A stretch of 64,000 bases of DNA from an uncultured Prevotellaceae bacterium. GTDB lineage: Bacteria; Bacteroidota; Bacteroidia; Bacteroidales; Muribaculaceae. Within the stretch, counting starts at the first letter, position 1; the number at the start of each line of letters is the position of its first letter. Under the pieces are notes generated by a model. The model was not told where the DNA came from and ran no database searches. It saw only the letters and a program-made list of their open reading frames with translations. This document shows, piece after piece, positions 25,294 through 34,368 of the stretch. The stretch is taken from the NCBI GenBank assembly GCA_900318535.1, contig ONKU01000003.1, positions 124,001 to 188,000 on the forward strand. Reading direction: 5' to 3'. Both the position numbers and the translations under genes were made by a program.

Positions 25294-25842
25294 TTATTGT
25301 TCACGTTTGCGGTGCTTGTCAGGCAACTGCCGCTGTGCAATCAGGGCAGTGAGGGCGCTGATCAGCGAGCCCGTGAAAGTGACGAACCAGAAGACGCTGG
25401 TCACCATCTCGATGGGTGTGGGCAGCAACTTCTCGTCGATGGCAAACTGGAGCGTCTTGAGCATTTCGCTGTCCTTCATCTGCGGCAGCGTTTTGTACAG
25501 GTCCACTGCTGCCTGTGCCTGGTCGTAAATGAAGCTGGGACGGATGTACTGCAGCACCAAGAAAACGATGAAACTGCAAATCAACGTGCCCAGGATGAAC
25601 AGCAAAATTCCCAGCATCCACAGGCCCGAATACTCGGTAAACCCATCGTCCTGGATGAACCGGCGGCGCTGGAAGTAGTAGGTTACAAATGGCGTGCCAA
25701 GCAGCAGGACCATGAACAAGAAGTGCAGCGGCAGGAACCAGTCGGCGAAGATGGATGCTATCGCCGTGCACGACATGTACAGGCCAAAGGGGACTCCCCA
25801 CTCGCCAGCCTGCTGATAGATGCTCTTCTTGGATTCCGTCAT
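25294..25842 (-). CDS. DUF4199 family membrane protein
   Basis: 182 residues from the ATG at 25842; the frame extends 14 codons further, but that would cross a TAATTTTG promoter element. Four membrane segments (FGLYMSCTAIASIFADWF, LHFLFMVLLLGTPFVTYYF, LGILLFILGTLICSFIVFLVL, and one near FWFVTFTGSLISALTAL) fit DUF4199. The gene lies 72 nt upstream of the GT2 gene on the same strand, a pairing also found in other Bacteroidales. Function unknown. Confidence 0.75.
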   Translation of the reverse strand: MTESKKSIYQQAGEWGVPFGLYMSCTAIASIFADWFLPLHFLFMVLLLGTPFVTYYFQRRRFIQDDGFTEYSGLWMLGILLFILGTLICSFIVFLVLQYIRPSFIYDQAQAAVDLYKTLPQMKDSEMLKTLQFAIDEKLLPTPIEMVTSVFWFVTFTGSLISALTALIAQRQLPDKHRKREQ

Positions 25843-25967
25843 AACAAACGGCAAAATTACGCATTTTCCACGACAACAGGCCAAGTTTAGCGGATTTTTT
25901 TAATTTGTACTGGGTCAAACCAAATAATAGTAGTATTTTTGCAATCGTTGAACCTTAAAAAAGTAAT

Positions 25968-28862
25968 TTGCTTGTGTCGATAAGCCGGATCCCGCATATA
26001 GGGCATGATGCCGCGTCGCGGGTGGCCGCCATTGTGCTGGCCGCTTTGCTGGCCGTGGTGGTGGGCTCGTGCCGCCACAACGCCAGTTGCAGCCATGATT
26101 CCGACGAGCATTATGTTCAGGTGAACAGCTTTCTCAAGAACGTGGGCGACATGGACTCGCTGGCGGCATGGGTTCAACGCTACCATGACCAGGGCGATGC
26201 CGTGGGTGAAATCATAGCATTGAAGTATTACGGTCGAGAGCTCAGGCACCGGTCGCGCTTCGACGAGGCGATTGCCGTGCATGAGAAGGGGCTTGAAATG
26301 GCCACTGCTGCCTGCGACACGCTAGGAATCGTCGCCATGCTGAATAACCTGGGCTCAGATTATCGGCACAAGGGTAACCTGAGCAAAGCCAACGGTTTCT
26401 ATTACAAGGTGTTGCAAATCGAGCCGTCCTTTAGTGAGCAAGATTGCAAGGAGTGTGTCAATGAACGGTTCATGGCGCTCAACGGAATCGGTAACATCGA
26501 GTTGGAACTGCGTCATTATGCCCAGGCCGACAGCCTGTTCCATCAATCGCTCAGGGGCGCTCGGTCGTTGGACAGCCATCGGGGCATAGCCGTCAACTGT
26601 GCCAGCCTGGGAGACCTCAAGCGCGCCCTTGGCGAAACCGATTCGGCCTGGCTGTACAACAACGAGGCGCTGAAGTACAACCGGTTGTTGGGCAGTAAAA
26701 ACGGCGAGGCGCAATGCCATCTGAATTTTGGTGAACTCTATGCCGATGATCGCAATTACTCGCATGCCGAGGCCGAGTTCAAGCTGGCCTATGATGAATT
26801 CAAGGAGCAAGGTGATGCTTATAACTGGCTGGAAGCCTGTCTGTCGCTTGTGGACATGAATATCAAAATGGGCGAGACCGATGAGGCAAGGCGTTATCTG
26901 CAGGAAGCCGAGGCCAAGGCCCTGCACATCAACAGCATGGAGCAACAAGCCAAAGTGTACGACATGTACTTCGACTTGGCGATGAAGGAGGGCGATGTGA
27001 AGCGGGCCTTGGACTACCACCTCAAGAGCGGCGAGATGTATGACAGCATTTACGGCCTTGAAAAGAACAACGAAATGCGTCATCAGATTGCTGAATATGA
27101 GGCCAATGTCAAGAAGGGCGAGATGAACGTCCTGAACAAGGACATCAAGCGTCTGCACCGCACGCGCAACCTGATGGGACTGTTCACCATCCTGCTCATT
27201 GTCATGGCGGGAGCCATTATAGCGGCTTTGCTTTACGCGACACGCGTTCGCTTGCGCACCCAGCGGCTGATGCGCCAGGTCGAAGAGACGCGCTCGTTGT
27301 TCTTTACCAACGTGGTGCACCAGTTGCGCACCCCTTTGACGGCCATCATGGGCGCCACCGACGGCATCGTTGCCCAAGCGGCATCGCAGGACGACGCTGC
27401 CGCGGCCCGTCAGCGCGAGAATGTGGAGATCATCGAGCGTCAGGGCAACCACCTGCTGCTGTTGGTGGACCGCATTCTGGAGGTGGGTAGCGTGCGCAGC
27501 GCCCTCAAGGGGCCTGACTGGCGTACTGGCGACGTGGTGGGCTACCTGCGCATGATCGTCGAGAGTTACCGCGAGTCTTGTGTCAACCGGCAGATTGAGC
27601 TCACCTATGCCTCTAACGAGAAGGAGGCCGAGGCCGACCTCGTCCCGCATTACCTCAACACCATTGTGGGCAACCTCATCGAGAACGCCATCAACTACAG
27701 TAAAGACTATTGCAAGATCAACGTCACGTCGCATGTTGAGAATAATCAGCTGATTATCAAGGTGTCGGACAACGGCATCGGCATCGGGGCCGATGACCTG
27801 CCGCATGTGTTCGAGGCATTCTACCGTGCTGCACCCGCCGAGCAGCTGTGCGAGGGCGTCGGCATCGGTTTGACGGTGGTGCGCGACATGGTCACTGTAA
27901 TGGACGGCAGTGTCGTCGTTGAGAGCACGCTAGGCAAGGGCTCGGTATTCACCGTGATGTTGCCTTGCCGTTACCGCCAGCATGAGTCCCTGAAACGGCT
28001 TGAAATGGTGGTGGATCCGGTGCGCAACGTGGTGCGCAAGCAGATCCAACCAGTCGACAATCATGATACTGTCCAACCCGGTGAGGGCAGACCTGTTGCG
28101 CTCATTGTAGAGGACCATGCCGACGTGGCGCGCCTGATTGGTGCGGCATTAGGCCAGGCTTTTGAAGTGCATTTTGCTTCTAACGGAGAGCAGGGACTGG
28201 CGCATGCCGTCGAGCTGATACCCGACCTCATCATCACCGATGTGAAAATGCCGTATATGGACGGATTGGAAATGTGCAGGCGCGTGAGGGAATCGCGCCA
28301 TTTGCGCCACATTCCGGTTATCGTGCTCAGTGCACGCACCAGCGACGTTGACCGCATCCGCGGCATCGAGGCAGGAGCCGATGCCTATATGGTTAAGCCC
28401 TTCGCTGCCGATGAATTGAGAATTTTGGCAACAAAATTATTGGAAAACAGAAAAATACTCAAAGAAACTTATAGTAATACTATAAGCGTTAAGGAGGCCG
28501 TTCCCGAGATCGAGGATTCCAGTCAGATGGATGATGATGAGTTCTTGGCTGCTTTTGCCGGGCTGGTGGATCAGCAGATGGCAGATGGCGTTGTCCGCAT
28601 GAATTTGGGCAAGATAGCGGTTCAGCTCAAGATGGGCGAAAGCCAGCTCAGGCGGCGCATTCTCGAGTTGACAGGCAAGAGTGCGGCTTCCTACATTCTC
28701 CAGTTGCGCCTTGAAAAGGCCATGCGCCTGCTGTGTGACCGTCCCACGATGCTCATTGGCGATGTGGCCGAGCAGTGCGGATTCAGCGATGTGGCCTATT
28801 TCTCGCGCGTCTTCCGTCAGCATTACAAGGTGACCCCCACCCAGGCCCGAAACTCGCGCTGA
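25968..28862 (+). CDS. TPR-containing hybrid two-component sensor/regulator with AraC output
   Basis: About 964 residues; the start is uncertain (TTG at 25968 or GTG at 25974), since no in-frame ATG occurs early. An N-terminal hydrophobic segment ends in VVVGSC. TPR repeats span residues 60-390 and probably lie in the periplasm. A membrane helix (TILLIVMAGAIIAALLY) is near 405. The HisKA box FTNVVHQLRTPLTA has the phospho-His near 453. HATPase motifs are NAINYSKDY and SDNGIGIG. A receiver domain near 715-830 has phospho-acceptor IITDVKMPYMDG and Lys in YMVKPF. The C-terminus is an AraC-type helix-turn-helix. It resembles hybrid two-component systems, but the sensor is TPR instead of beta-propeller, and no polysaccharide locus lies beside it. 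Confidence 0.88.
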   Translation: MLVSISRIPHIGHDAASRVAAIVLAALLAVVVGSCRHNASCSHDSDEHYVQVNSFLKNVGDMDSLAAWVQRYHDQGDAVGEIIALKYYGRELRHRSRFDEAIAVHEKGLEMATAACDTLGIVAMLNNLGSDYRHKGNLSKANGFYYKVLQIEPSFSEQDCKECVNERFMALNGIGNIELELRHYAQADSLFHQSLRGARSLDSHRGIAVNCASLGDLKRALGETDSAWLYNNEALKYNRLLGSKNGEAQCHLNFGELYADDRNYSHAEAEFKLAYDEFKEQGDAYNWLEACLSLVDMNIKMGETDEARRYLQEAEAKALHINSMEQQAKVYDMYFDLAMKEGDVKRALDYHLKSGEMYDSIYGLEKNNEMRHQIAEYEANVKKGEMNVLNKDIKRLHRTRNLMGLFTILLIVMAGAIIAALLYATRVRLRTQRLMRQVEETRSLFFTNVVHQLRTPLTAIMGATDGIVAQAASQDDAAAARQRENVEIIERQGNHLLLLVDRILEVGSVRSALKGPDWRTGDVVGYLRMIVESYRESCVNRQIELTYASNEKEAEADLVPHYLNTIVGNLIENAINYSKDYCKINVTSHVENNQLIIKVSDNGIGIGADDLPHVFEAFYRAAPAEQLCEGVGIGLTVVRDMVTVMDGSVVVESTLGKGSVFTVMLPCRYRQHESLKRLEMVVDPVRNVVRKQIQPVDNHDTVQPGEGRPVALIVEDHADVARLIGAALGQAFEVHFASNGEQGLAHAVELIPDLIITDVKMPYMDGLEMCRRVRESRHLRHIPVIVLSARTSDVDRIRGIEAGADAYMVKPFAADELRILATKLLENRKILKETYSNTISVKEAVPEIEDSSQMDDDEFLAAFAGLVDQQMADGVVRMNLGKIAVQLKMGESQLRRRILELTGKSAASYILQLRLEKAMRLLCDRPTMLIGDVAEQCGFSDVAYFSRVFRQHYKVTPTQARNSR

Positions 28863-28868
28863 CAGCCC

Positions 28869-29252
28869 TTAACGGTAGGTGCGGATGGGCGGGTCGATCG
28901 CGTCGGGATAAAAGCGGATGTCGAAGTCGTCGGGTGGGGTGCCAACAATAATCATCACGTCAAATTGCACCGTCATCGGTAATGAATAGTGCTCAATGTA
29001 GCCATTGGCGGCATTGACCAGGTTGCGTATTTTGGCTTTGTTGATCGATTCCATGGGATCGAAGTCCTCGTCGCTGGCGCGGGTCTTGACCTCGACGATG
29101 TGCAGGCAGTTCTCGTCAGGCTCCTGGGCCACAATGTCGATCTCGAGATGTCCCAATCGCCAGTTGGTTTCGCGCACGATAAAGCCGTGCTCAATCAGGA
29201 AATCGCAGGCAATGCGTTCTCCAATTTTTCCCATTGTATTGTGCTTTGCCAT
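28869..29252 (-). CDS. YraN/UPF0102 family nuclease-like protein
   Basis: 127 residues. The opening GKIGERIACDFLIEHGFIVRETNWR and the motifs LEIDIVAQ and LHIVEVKTRA form the Holliday-junction-resolvase-like fold with catalytic E, D and E-x-K residues. Length fits YraN. Its precise role is unclear in any organism. It ends seven bases from the convergent end of the two-component gene. Confidence 0.9.
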   Translation of the reverse strand: MAKHNTMGKIGERIACDFLIEHGFIVRETNWRLGHLEIDIVAQEPDENCLHIVEVKTRASDEDFDPMESINKAKIRNLVNAANGYIEHYSLPMTVQFDVMIIVGTPPDDFDIRFYPDAIDPPIRTYR

Positions 29253-29285
29253 AGCGATATTATTGCGTGTTATTAAAGTGATTCT

Positions 29286-30587
29286 TTAATCCTTTTTCGG
29301 TCCGTGTCCGGCACGCTCTCCCCAGCGTGATTGCTGGCGTGCCGTCATCTGGTTTTCGGCCGGGTTGTCTTGGGGGTGCCACAGCTGCGGATGGTTGAGC
29401 TCCTCGGGCATGTACTGCTGGTTGACGAAGTGGCCGGGGTAGTCGTGGGCATAACGGTAATCCTTGCCGTAGCCCAGCTGTTTCATCAGCCCGGTGGGCG
29501 CGTTGCGCAGGTGCAGCGGCACGGGGGCGTTGCCCGTTTGCTCGACCAGGGCAAGCGCGTCGTCAATGGCCAGATAGGCACTGTTGCTCTTGGCGCTGGT
29601 GGCCAGATAGATAGCACATTCGCTCAAGGGGATGCGGCCCTCGGGCCACCCGATCTTGTTGATGATGTCAAACGTGGCGTTGGCCAGCAGCAGGGCATTG
29701 GGGTTGGCCAGGCCGATGTCCTCGGCAGCCAGGATGCACAGGCGGCGGGCGATGAACTTGGGATCCTCTCCGCCGGCAATGAGCCGTGCCAGCCAGTAGA
29801 CGGCCGCGTCGGGGTCGCTGCCGCGGATGCTCTTGATAAACGCGCTGATGATGTCGTAGTGCATCTCTCCGCCCTTGTCAAAGGCGAGCGGGTTCTGCTG
29901 CAGGCGGCTGGTGACGATGTCGTCGTTGATGACCATGGGCTCGCCGTCATGGAGCGATTGCAATATCAGGTCCAGGATGTTGAGCAGTTTGCGGGCATCA
30001 CCGGCGGCAAAACGCAGCAGAGCTTCGGTCTGTTCGACTCGCACATCGTGCTCCTTGAGCAGTTTGTCGGTCTTGAGGGCATGGTCCAACAGTTGCAGCA
30101 GGTCGTCGCGGTCCAGAGGGTTGAGCACATACACCTGGGCGCGCGAGAGCAGGGGACGGATGACCTCGAACGAGGGATTCTCGGTCGTGGCGCCGATGAG
30201 CGTGACCGTGCCGTGTTCCACAGCACCCAGCAGCGAGTCCTGTTGTGACTTGTTGAAGCGGTGGATCTCGTCGATGAACAGGATGGGGCGGCCCTTGGCA
30301 AACACGCTGCGCGCGTCGGCCTGACAGCGGTCGAGCACCTCGCGCACGTCCTTCACGCCCGAGGTCACGGCACTGAGTGTGTAAAAGGGCACCTGGGTCT
30401 GCTCGGCTATGATGCGCGCCAGGGTGGTCTTGCCGACACCGGGCGGTCCCCACAGGATGAACGATGAAATGCTGCCGCTCTCAATCATGCGGCGGATGAC
30501 GGCGCCCTCGCCCACGAGGTGTCGCTGCCCGATGTAGTCATCGAGCGTGCGGGGACGCAGGCGTTCGGCTAGAGGTTCGTAACTCAT
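29286..30587 (-). CDS. rarA: Replication-associated recombination protein A
   Basis: 433 residues. AAA+ clamp-loader-like ATPase with Walker A GPPGVGKTTLARII (about 46-60), Walker B PILFIDEIHRF and sensor 1 LIGATTENPSFEV. It also has the C-terminal tetramerisation region with the family phrase AEDIGLANPNALLLA. It opens DNA at stalled forks and gaps. The C-terminus is extended by a basic tail. It is followed by yraN on the same strand and preceded by the fRMsr gene, 9 nt away. Confidence 0.94.
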   Translation of the reverse strand: MSYEPLAERLRPRTLDDYIGQRHLVGEGAVIRRMIESGSISSFILWGPPGVGKTTLARIIAEQTQVPFYTLSAVTSGVKDVREVLDRCQADARSVFAKGRPILFIDEIHRFNKSQQDSLLGAVEHGTVTLIGATTENPSFEVIRPLLSRAQVYVLNPLDRDDLLQLLDHALKTDKLLKEHDVRVEQTEALLRFAAGDARKLLNILDLILQSLHDGEPMVINDDIVTSRLQQNPLAFDKGGEMHYDIISAFIKSIRGSDPDAAVYWLARLIAGGEDPKFIARRLCILAAEDIGLANPNALLLANATFDIINKIGWPEGRIPLSECAIYLATSAKSNSAYLAIDDALALVEQTGNAPVPLHLRNAPTGLMKQLGYGKDYRYAHDYPGHFVNQQYMPEELNHPQLWHPQDNPAENQMTARQQSRWGERAGHGPKKD

Positions 30588-30596
30588 AATGAATGA

Positions 30597-31058
30597 TCAT
30601 TTAAGCGCATGGCGGGAGATGACGCCGGCAATCTCTTCGAGCCAGCGGGCGTCCACGTCGTCAAAGGTGGCCAGCTCCCTGCTGTCGATGTCCAGCACTC
30701 CCGCCACATGGCCGTCGTGGTTGTGCAGGGGCACGACAATCTCGCTGCGCGACTCGCTGCTGCACGCGATGTGTCCCGGGAACTGTTCCACATCAGGAAC
30801 CACAAGAGTGCGGTTCTGGTCCCACGCGGTGCCGCACACGCCGCGGCCGCGCTTGATGTTATAGCACGCCACGGGGCCCTGGAAGGGGCCCAGCTGCAGC
30901 TGGTCACCGTTGACGAGATAGAATCCCGTCCACCACCAGCCCATGGTCTCGTGCAGCAGGGCGGCGGCATTGGCCAGCTGCCCCATGATATTGTTCTCGC
31001 CCTCGATCAGGCTCTCGACCTGCTTGACGAGCAGGCGGTAGGTCTCGTTCTTGTCCAT
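30597..31058 (-). CDS. msrC: Free methionine-(R)-sulfoxide reductase (GAF domain)
   Basis: 153 residues, a single GAF domain. The catalytic cysteines are seen in RGRGVCGTAW and PGHIACSSESRSEIVVPL, the two landmark segments of fRMsr/YebR. It reduces free methionine-R-sulfoxide with thioredoxin. The family's usual length is 150-165. It probably shares a transcript with rarA. Confidence 0.88.
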   Translation of the reverse strand: MDKNETYRLLVKQVESLIEGENNIMGQLANAAALLHETMGWWWTGFYLVNGDQLQLGPFQGPVACYNIKRGRGVCGTAWDQNRTLVVPDVEQFPGHIACSSESRSEIVVPLHNHDGHVAGVLDIDSRELATFDDVDARWLEEIAGVISRHALK

Positions 31059-31103
31059 ACCACAAAGTTACATCATTTGACGCAATCCTGCAAGCGCAGT
31101 CCA

Positions 31104-31137
31104 TAAAAAAAGTGGAGACGCGATTGCGTCTCCACTC
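31104..31137 (-). terminator. Rho-independent terminator (minus strand)
   Basis: AGTGGAGACGC and GCGTCTCCACT form an 11-bp perfect stem with a 4-nt loop, followed on the minus strand by TTTTTTTAT. It ends the 31163-33025 gene. Confidence 0.93.
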
Positions 31138-31162
31138 TAAAGCTTGAAGCTAAGAATTGTGA

Positions 31163-33025
31163 TTACTTCACAACCTTAACAGCGCTGGTGGTACCGTCGG
31201 TGTAGGTGGTCACCTTGATGGTCATGCCGCTGGGCTGTGCCATCTCCTGACCGGCTACGTTGAAGTAGCGTACGTTAGCAACGGTCTTACCGGCGTTCAT
31301 CTCGTTCACGCTGCTGGGAACCTCATACAACCAAACGATGTTGCTGGCGTTCTTCTCACCGTCAACGGTGTAGAATACCTGGATACCGATGTTACCATCG
31401 TGATCGTCGTCGCGAACGAACAGAGGATTGTCGTTCTCGTTGGTGCGATACATGTAAACATAGTAGTCGTTGAAGTCAACGGCGCTGCTGTAGAGCTCGT
31501 AGGGAACCTCGTCGATGTCCTCAACCAGGTCGTAGGTGTAATCTACAGCGGGGAAGGTGAACTGATAAACGTTGCCCTCGCCGTCGTTGATCCACAGAGC
31601 ATAGCTCAGGAACTCGGGATCGAGGATGTTGCCGTCAACGTCGGTGGTGGGCAGGGTGAAGTAGAAGCGGCTGAAGCCACTCTCGTCACCACAGTCATAC
31701 CACTCGTCAGCGGTGGGATCAGCGGGAACGGCAGCAACAGCGGGAGTCTTCAGCGTACCGATGGCTTCCTCGTTGTTGGCGAACTCAATCGAAACGAAGT
31801 CCAGGTTATCGCTGTAGTAAGCAAACATACCGGTAGTGCTAGCCCACTCGGGGAAGTCGGCATCGAGGTTGCCCTCGCCGTTCAGCAGATAAACCTTGTC
31901 GCCGTCGATCTGGAACTGGATCTCGGTAGCGCGGTCGTCGAGCTCAGAGCCCAGGTAGTAGTCATCCTCGCCGTCACCGTCTTCGTCACCATTGGTGTAG
32001 GCATAGGTGGAACCCCAGCCAAGGACGATGCCATAGGCATAAGCATCGCTCCACATCAGGTACTGGCCGGTGGGAACGGTGATGATGCCGGTCTCGGGAT
32101 CATACTCACCCTTTACCCAGCTGTTGTAGCTGTCAACCCACCATACGGGATTCAGGATGTAAGCCTCGTTGGTCTCGGGATCAATAGCAATCTGGAAGGT
32201 GCCGTCGGTGTAACCGGCAGATACACCAAACATGCTGCTAGCGATGTAACCGGTGCTGCGCCAGTAGGTGTTAACCTCGCAGTTCTCGGGGATCTCAGTG
32301 ATTACAGTGGGCATCTCGGGCTCGGGCTCGGCCTCAAAGTCACCGATGGTGATGTCATCGACGTTCAGACGGAACATGTCGGTCACGTTGTGGTGAACGA
32401 TAGCAAGGCTACCCTCCAGACCCTCATACTCGCTCAGGTCAAATTCGTAAGCCTTCATCACGCCGGTAGCGGTGATGTCCTCACCAAGCTGTACCCACTC
32501 CGAGTTGGCGCTGGTGTAGATGTAAACACCGAATACTTCAGCTGCATAGCTGGGATCCTGACCGCAAGCATAGAATGCGAATGAGCCGTGCAGGGGCACC
32601 CAGGGCGATACCAGCCAGTTGTCGGGGGTCAAGGCCGTGTAGGTGGGGTTGTCATAGCTAGCGGATGACATTACATAGGCACCGCTGTGGGTGGTGAGAC
32701 CTTCACCAGTGATAAGTTCCCAGTTGAAACCGTCACCGTCCTCATCGAGAACTACCCAGTCGTTTACCTGAGCCTCATCCTCAAAGTCCCAGAAGTAGGT
32801 GTCACCATCCTTCAAGGCGTGGTTGCTTTTCGTGATGAATGACTCAAAAGCGTTGAGCTGCATGCTGGGCATAACCTTTGCATCGCCCTTCTTGAACATC
32901 ATGGACTGACGGTTCATAGCCTTCAGATCCTTCACGTTGGCCTTAGTGTTGTTGGTCAACTTTACACCTGCCGAAGCACCAACAGCAACAGCAGCTGCGA
33001 TCAATAGTACTAAGAATTTCTTCAT
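31163..33025 (-). CDS. Large secreted protein with choice-of-anchor-like domain and sorting tail
   Basis: 620 residues. The signal peptide (KKFLVLLIAAAVAVGASAG) is followed by a domain around residues 75-235 that looks like a choice-of-anchor J / MAM-like jelly roll (YFWDFEDEAQVNDWVVLDEDG, then PDNWLVSPWVPL, ending LNVDDITIGDFE). A long acidic beta region follows, sharing the section before the tail with the protein at 1-738. The last 50 residues (VNEMNAGKTVANVRYFNVAGQEM..., ending TTSAVKVVK) are the common sorting-type module. Acidic, with many Asp/Glu, fitting a secreted surface protein. Substrate or partner unknown. The 193 bp upstream (33026-33218) is A/T-rich with no gene. Confidence 0.82.
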   Translation of the reverse strand: MKKFLVLLIAAAVAVGASAGVKLTNNTKANVKDLKAMNRQSMMFKKGDAKVMPSMQLNAFESFITKSNHALKDGDTYFWDFEDEAQVNDWVVLDEDGDGFNWELITGEGLTTHSGAYVMSSASYDNPTYTALTPDNWLVSPWVPLHGSFAFYACGQDPSYAAEVFGVYIYTSANSEWVQLGEDITATGVMKAYEFDLSEYEGLEGSLAIVHHNVTDMFRLNVDDITIGDFEAEPEPEMPTVITEIPENCEVNTYWRSTGYIASSMFGVSAGYTDGTFQIAIDPETNEAYILNPVWWVDSYNSWVKGEYDPETGIITVPTGQYLMWSDAYAYGIVLGWGSTYAYTNGDEDGDGEDDYYLGSELDDRATEIQFQIDGDKVYLLNGEGNLDADFPEWASTTGMFAYYSDNLDFVSIEFANNEEAIGTLKTPAVAAVPADPTADEWYDCGDESGFSRFYFTLPTTDVDGNILDPEFLSYALWINDGEGNVYQFTFPAVDYTYDLVEDIDEVPYELYSSAVDFNDYYVYMYRTNENDNPLFVRDDDHDGNIGIQVFYTVDGEKNASNIVWLYEVPSSVNEMNAGKTVANVRYFNVAGQEMAQPSGMTIKVTTYTDGTTSAVKVVK

Positions 33026-33218
33026 AAAAGTAATAAAGATTTAGTTAATAATAAAGTGATTAAACACGAGTGTATCTCTACTTATTTCAGCCAGTTAGCG
33101 CTTGAATCTCGCGAATGGTAGTTATTAAATCGTGATACTGAAGCGTTAACTCACTGCAAAGTAACAAAAAATATTTAGAATAATCTAAATTTTTTAGAAG
33201 TTTTTTTAAAAGAATTAA

Positions 33219-34340
33219 TCATAAGGAATCAGCAACCTTGGTGACGGCTTGACGTACGGCTGCCCCCACGCGCATGAGTGTTCCTGCTGTGTCCATGGCT
33301 TGTTCGATGCTGAGACCGTCACTCACGGCTATCGCTGCGATTAACCCAATGGTTGAGGGGGAAATATCGGGGGTAATGGCACCGCATATGGCTATCACGG
33401 GAATGCAGCGCTCACGAGCCATATTGATGACGTGGCCGGGAGCCTTGCCCATGAACGTCTGCCGGTCGAGGCGCCCCTCACCGGTAATGACCAGGTCGGC
33501 ATCGGTGAGGATGTCTGGCAATCCGCTGTGTTCCAGCACATAGGGCGCTCCTGGCAGCAATTCGCATGACAACAGGTGCATCATGAGTGCGGGGATGCCG
33601 CCAGCGGCTCCGCAGCCCGCCATGCAGGCGATATCATGGCCGACGATGGCCGCCACGTGTTGCATGCCGCGCTCTAACTGTTCTACCTGTTGTGGCGAGG
33701 CCCCTTTTTGCGGCGCATACACGGCAGCCGTGCCGCGAGGGCCGCACAGCGGGTTGTCCACGTCGGTCAGTAGGGTAAAGCTTGTGTCATGGACCTCTTG
33801 GGGAATGCCGTGGGTCTCGATGTGGCCGATGTGTTCAAGGGATGCGCCGCTGGGAAAGAGGTAATGTCCCTCATGGTCAAGAAATTCGGTGCCCAGGGCG
33901 CTCAAGATGCCCATGCCGGCATCACAAGTCGCCGAGCCCCCCAGGCCCAGCACGATGTGGCGGCAGCCGCGCTCCATGGCGTCTCGCATCAGCAATCCCG
34001 TGCCCAGCGTGGTGGCTCGCATCACGTCGCGTGAGTCGGGCGGTATCAGGGCGAGTCCGCTGGCGGCTGCAGTCTCGATCAGGGCGGTGCCGTCGTCGGT
34101 GATAAAGTAGCTGGCGTTGACGGGGTTGAGGTGGAGTAGAGGGGCAGGAGCGTTGATGGCAGTCCATTGTCCCTGGCATGACGAGGCCAGCACGGTGGTC
34201 GTGCCGTCGCCGCCGTCGGCAATGGGGACGGTGGCGGTAGTAACGCAATCAAGGCCACGCAAACTCTCTTGCGCGGCCTCGTTGAGCTGTTGGGCCGTCG
34301 CCGACCCTTTGAACTTGTCAAAAGCCAGGACGACCTTCAT
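33219..34340 (-). CDS. glxK: Glycerate kinase (GlxK/GarK family)
   Basis: 373 residues. It phosphorylates D-glycerate with ATP to 2-phosphoglycerate (the usual product of this family). The start KVVLAFDKFKGSATAQQLNEAAQ has the conserved substrate-binding D-x-x-K/F-K-G. PIADGGDGTTTVL, GLGGSATCDAGMGILSALG and DLVITGEGRLDRQTFMGKAP are the family's signature stretches, all intact. It stands as a single gene on the minus strand. Confidence 0.92.
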   Translation of the reverse strand: MKVVLAFDKFKGSATAQQLNEAAQESLRGLDCVTTATVPIADGGDGTTTVLASSCQGQWTAINAPAPLLHLNPVNASYFITDDGTALIETAAASGLALIPPDSRDVMRATTLGTGLLMRDAMERGCRHIVLGLGGSATCDAGMGILSALGTEFLDHEGHYLFPSGASLEHIGHIETHGIPQEVHDTSFTLLTDVDNPLCGPRGTAAVYAPQKGASPQQVEQLERGMQHVAAIVGHDIACMAGCGAAGGIPALMMHLLSCELLPGAPYVLEHSGLPDILTDADLVITGEGRLDRQTFMGKAPGHVINMARERCIPVIAICGAITPDISPSTIGLIAAIAVSDGLSIEQAMDTAGTLMRVGAAVRQAVTKVADSL

Positions 34341-34368
34341 GTTTCATCTAAAACTTTAAGTTTTGTAC

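Noticed and set aside
26355-27806. 483-codon open frame on the minus strand
   Set aside because: It is antisense to the hybrid regulator. The plus strand carries clear TPR, kinase and receiver motifs.
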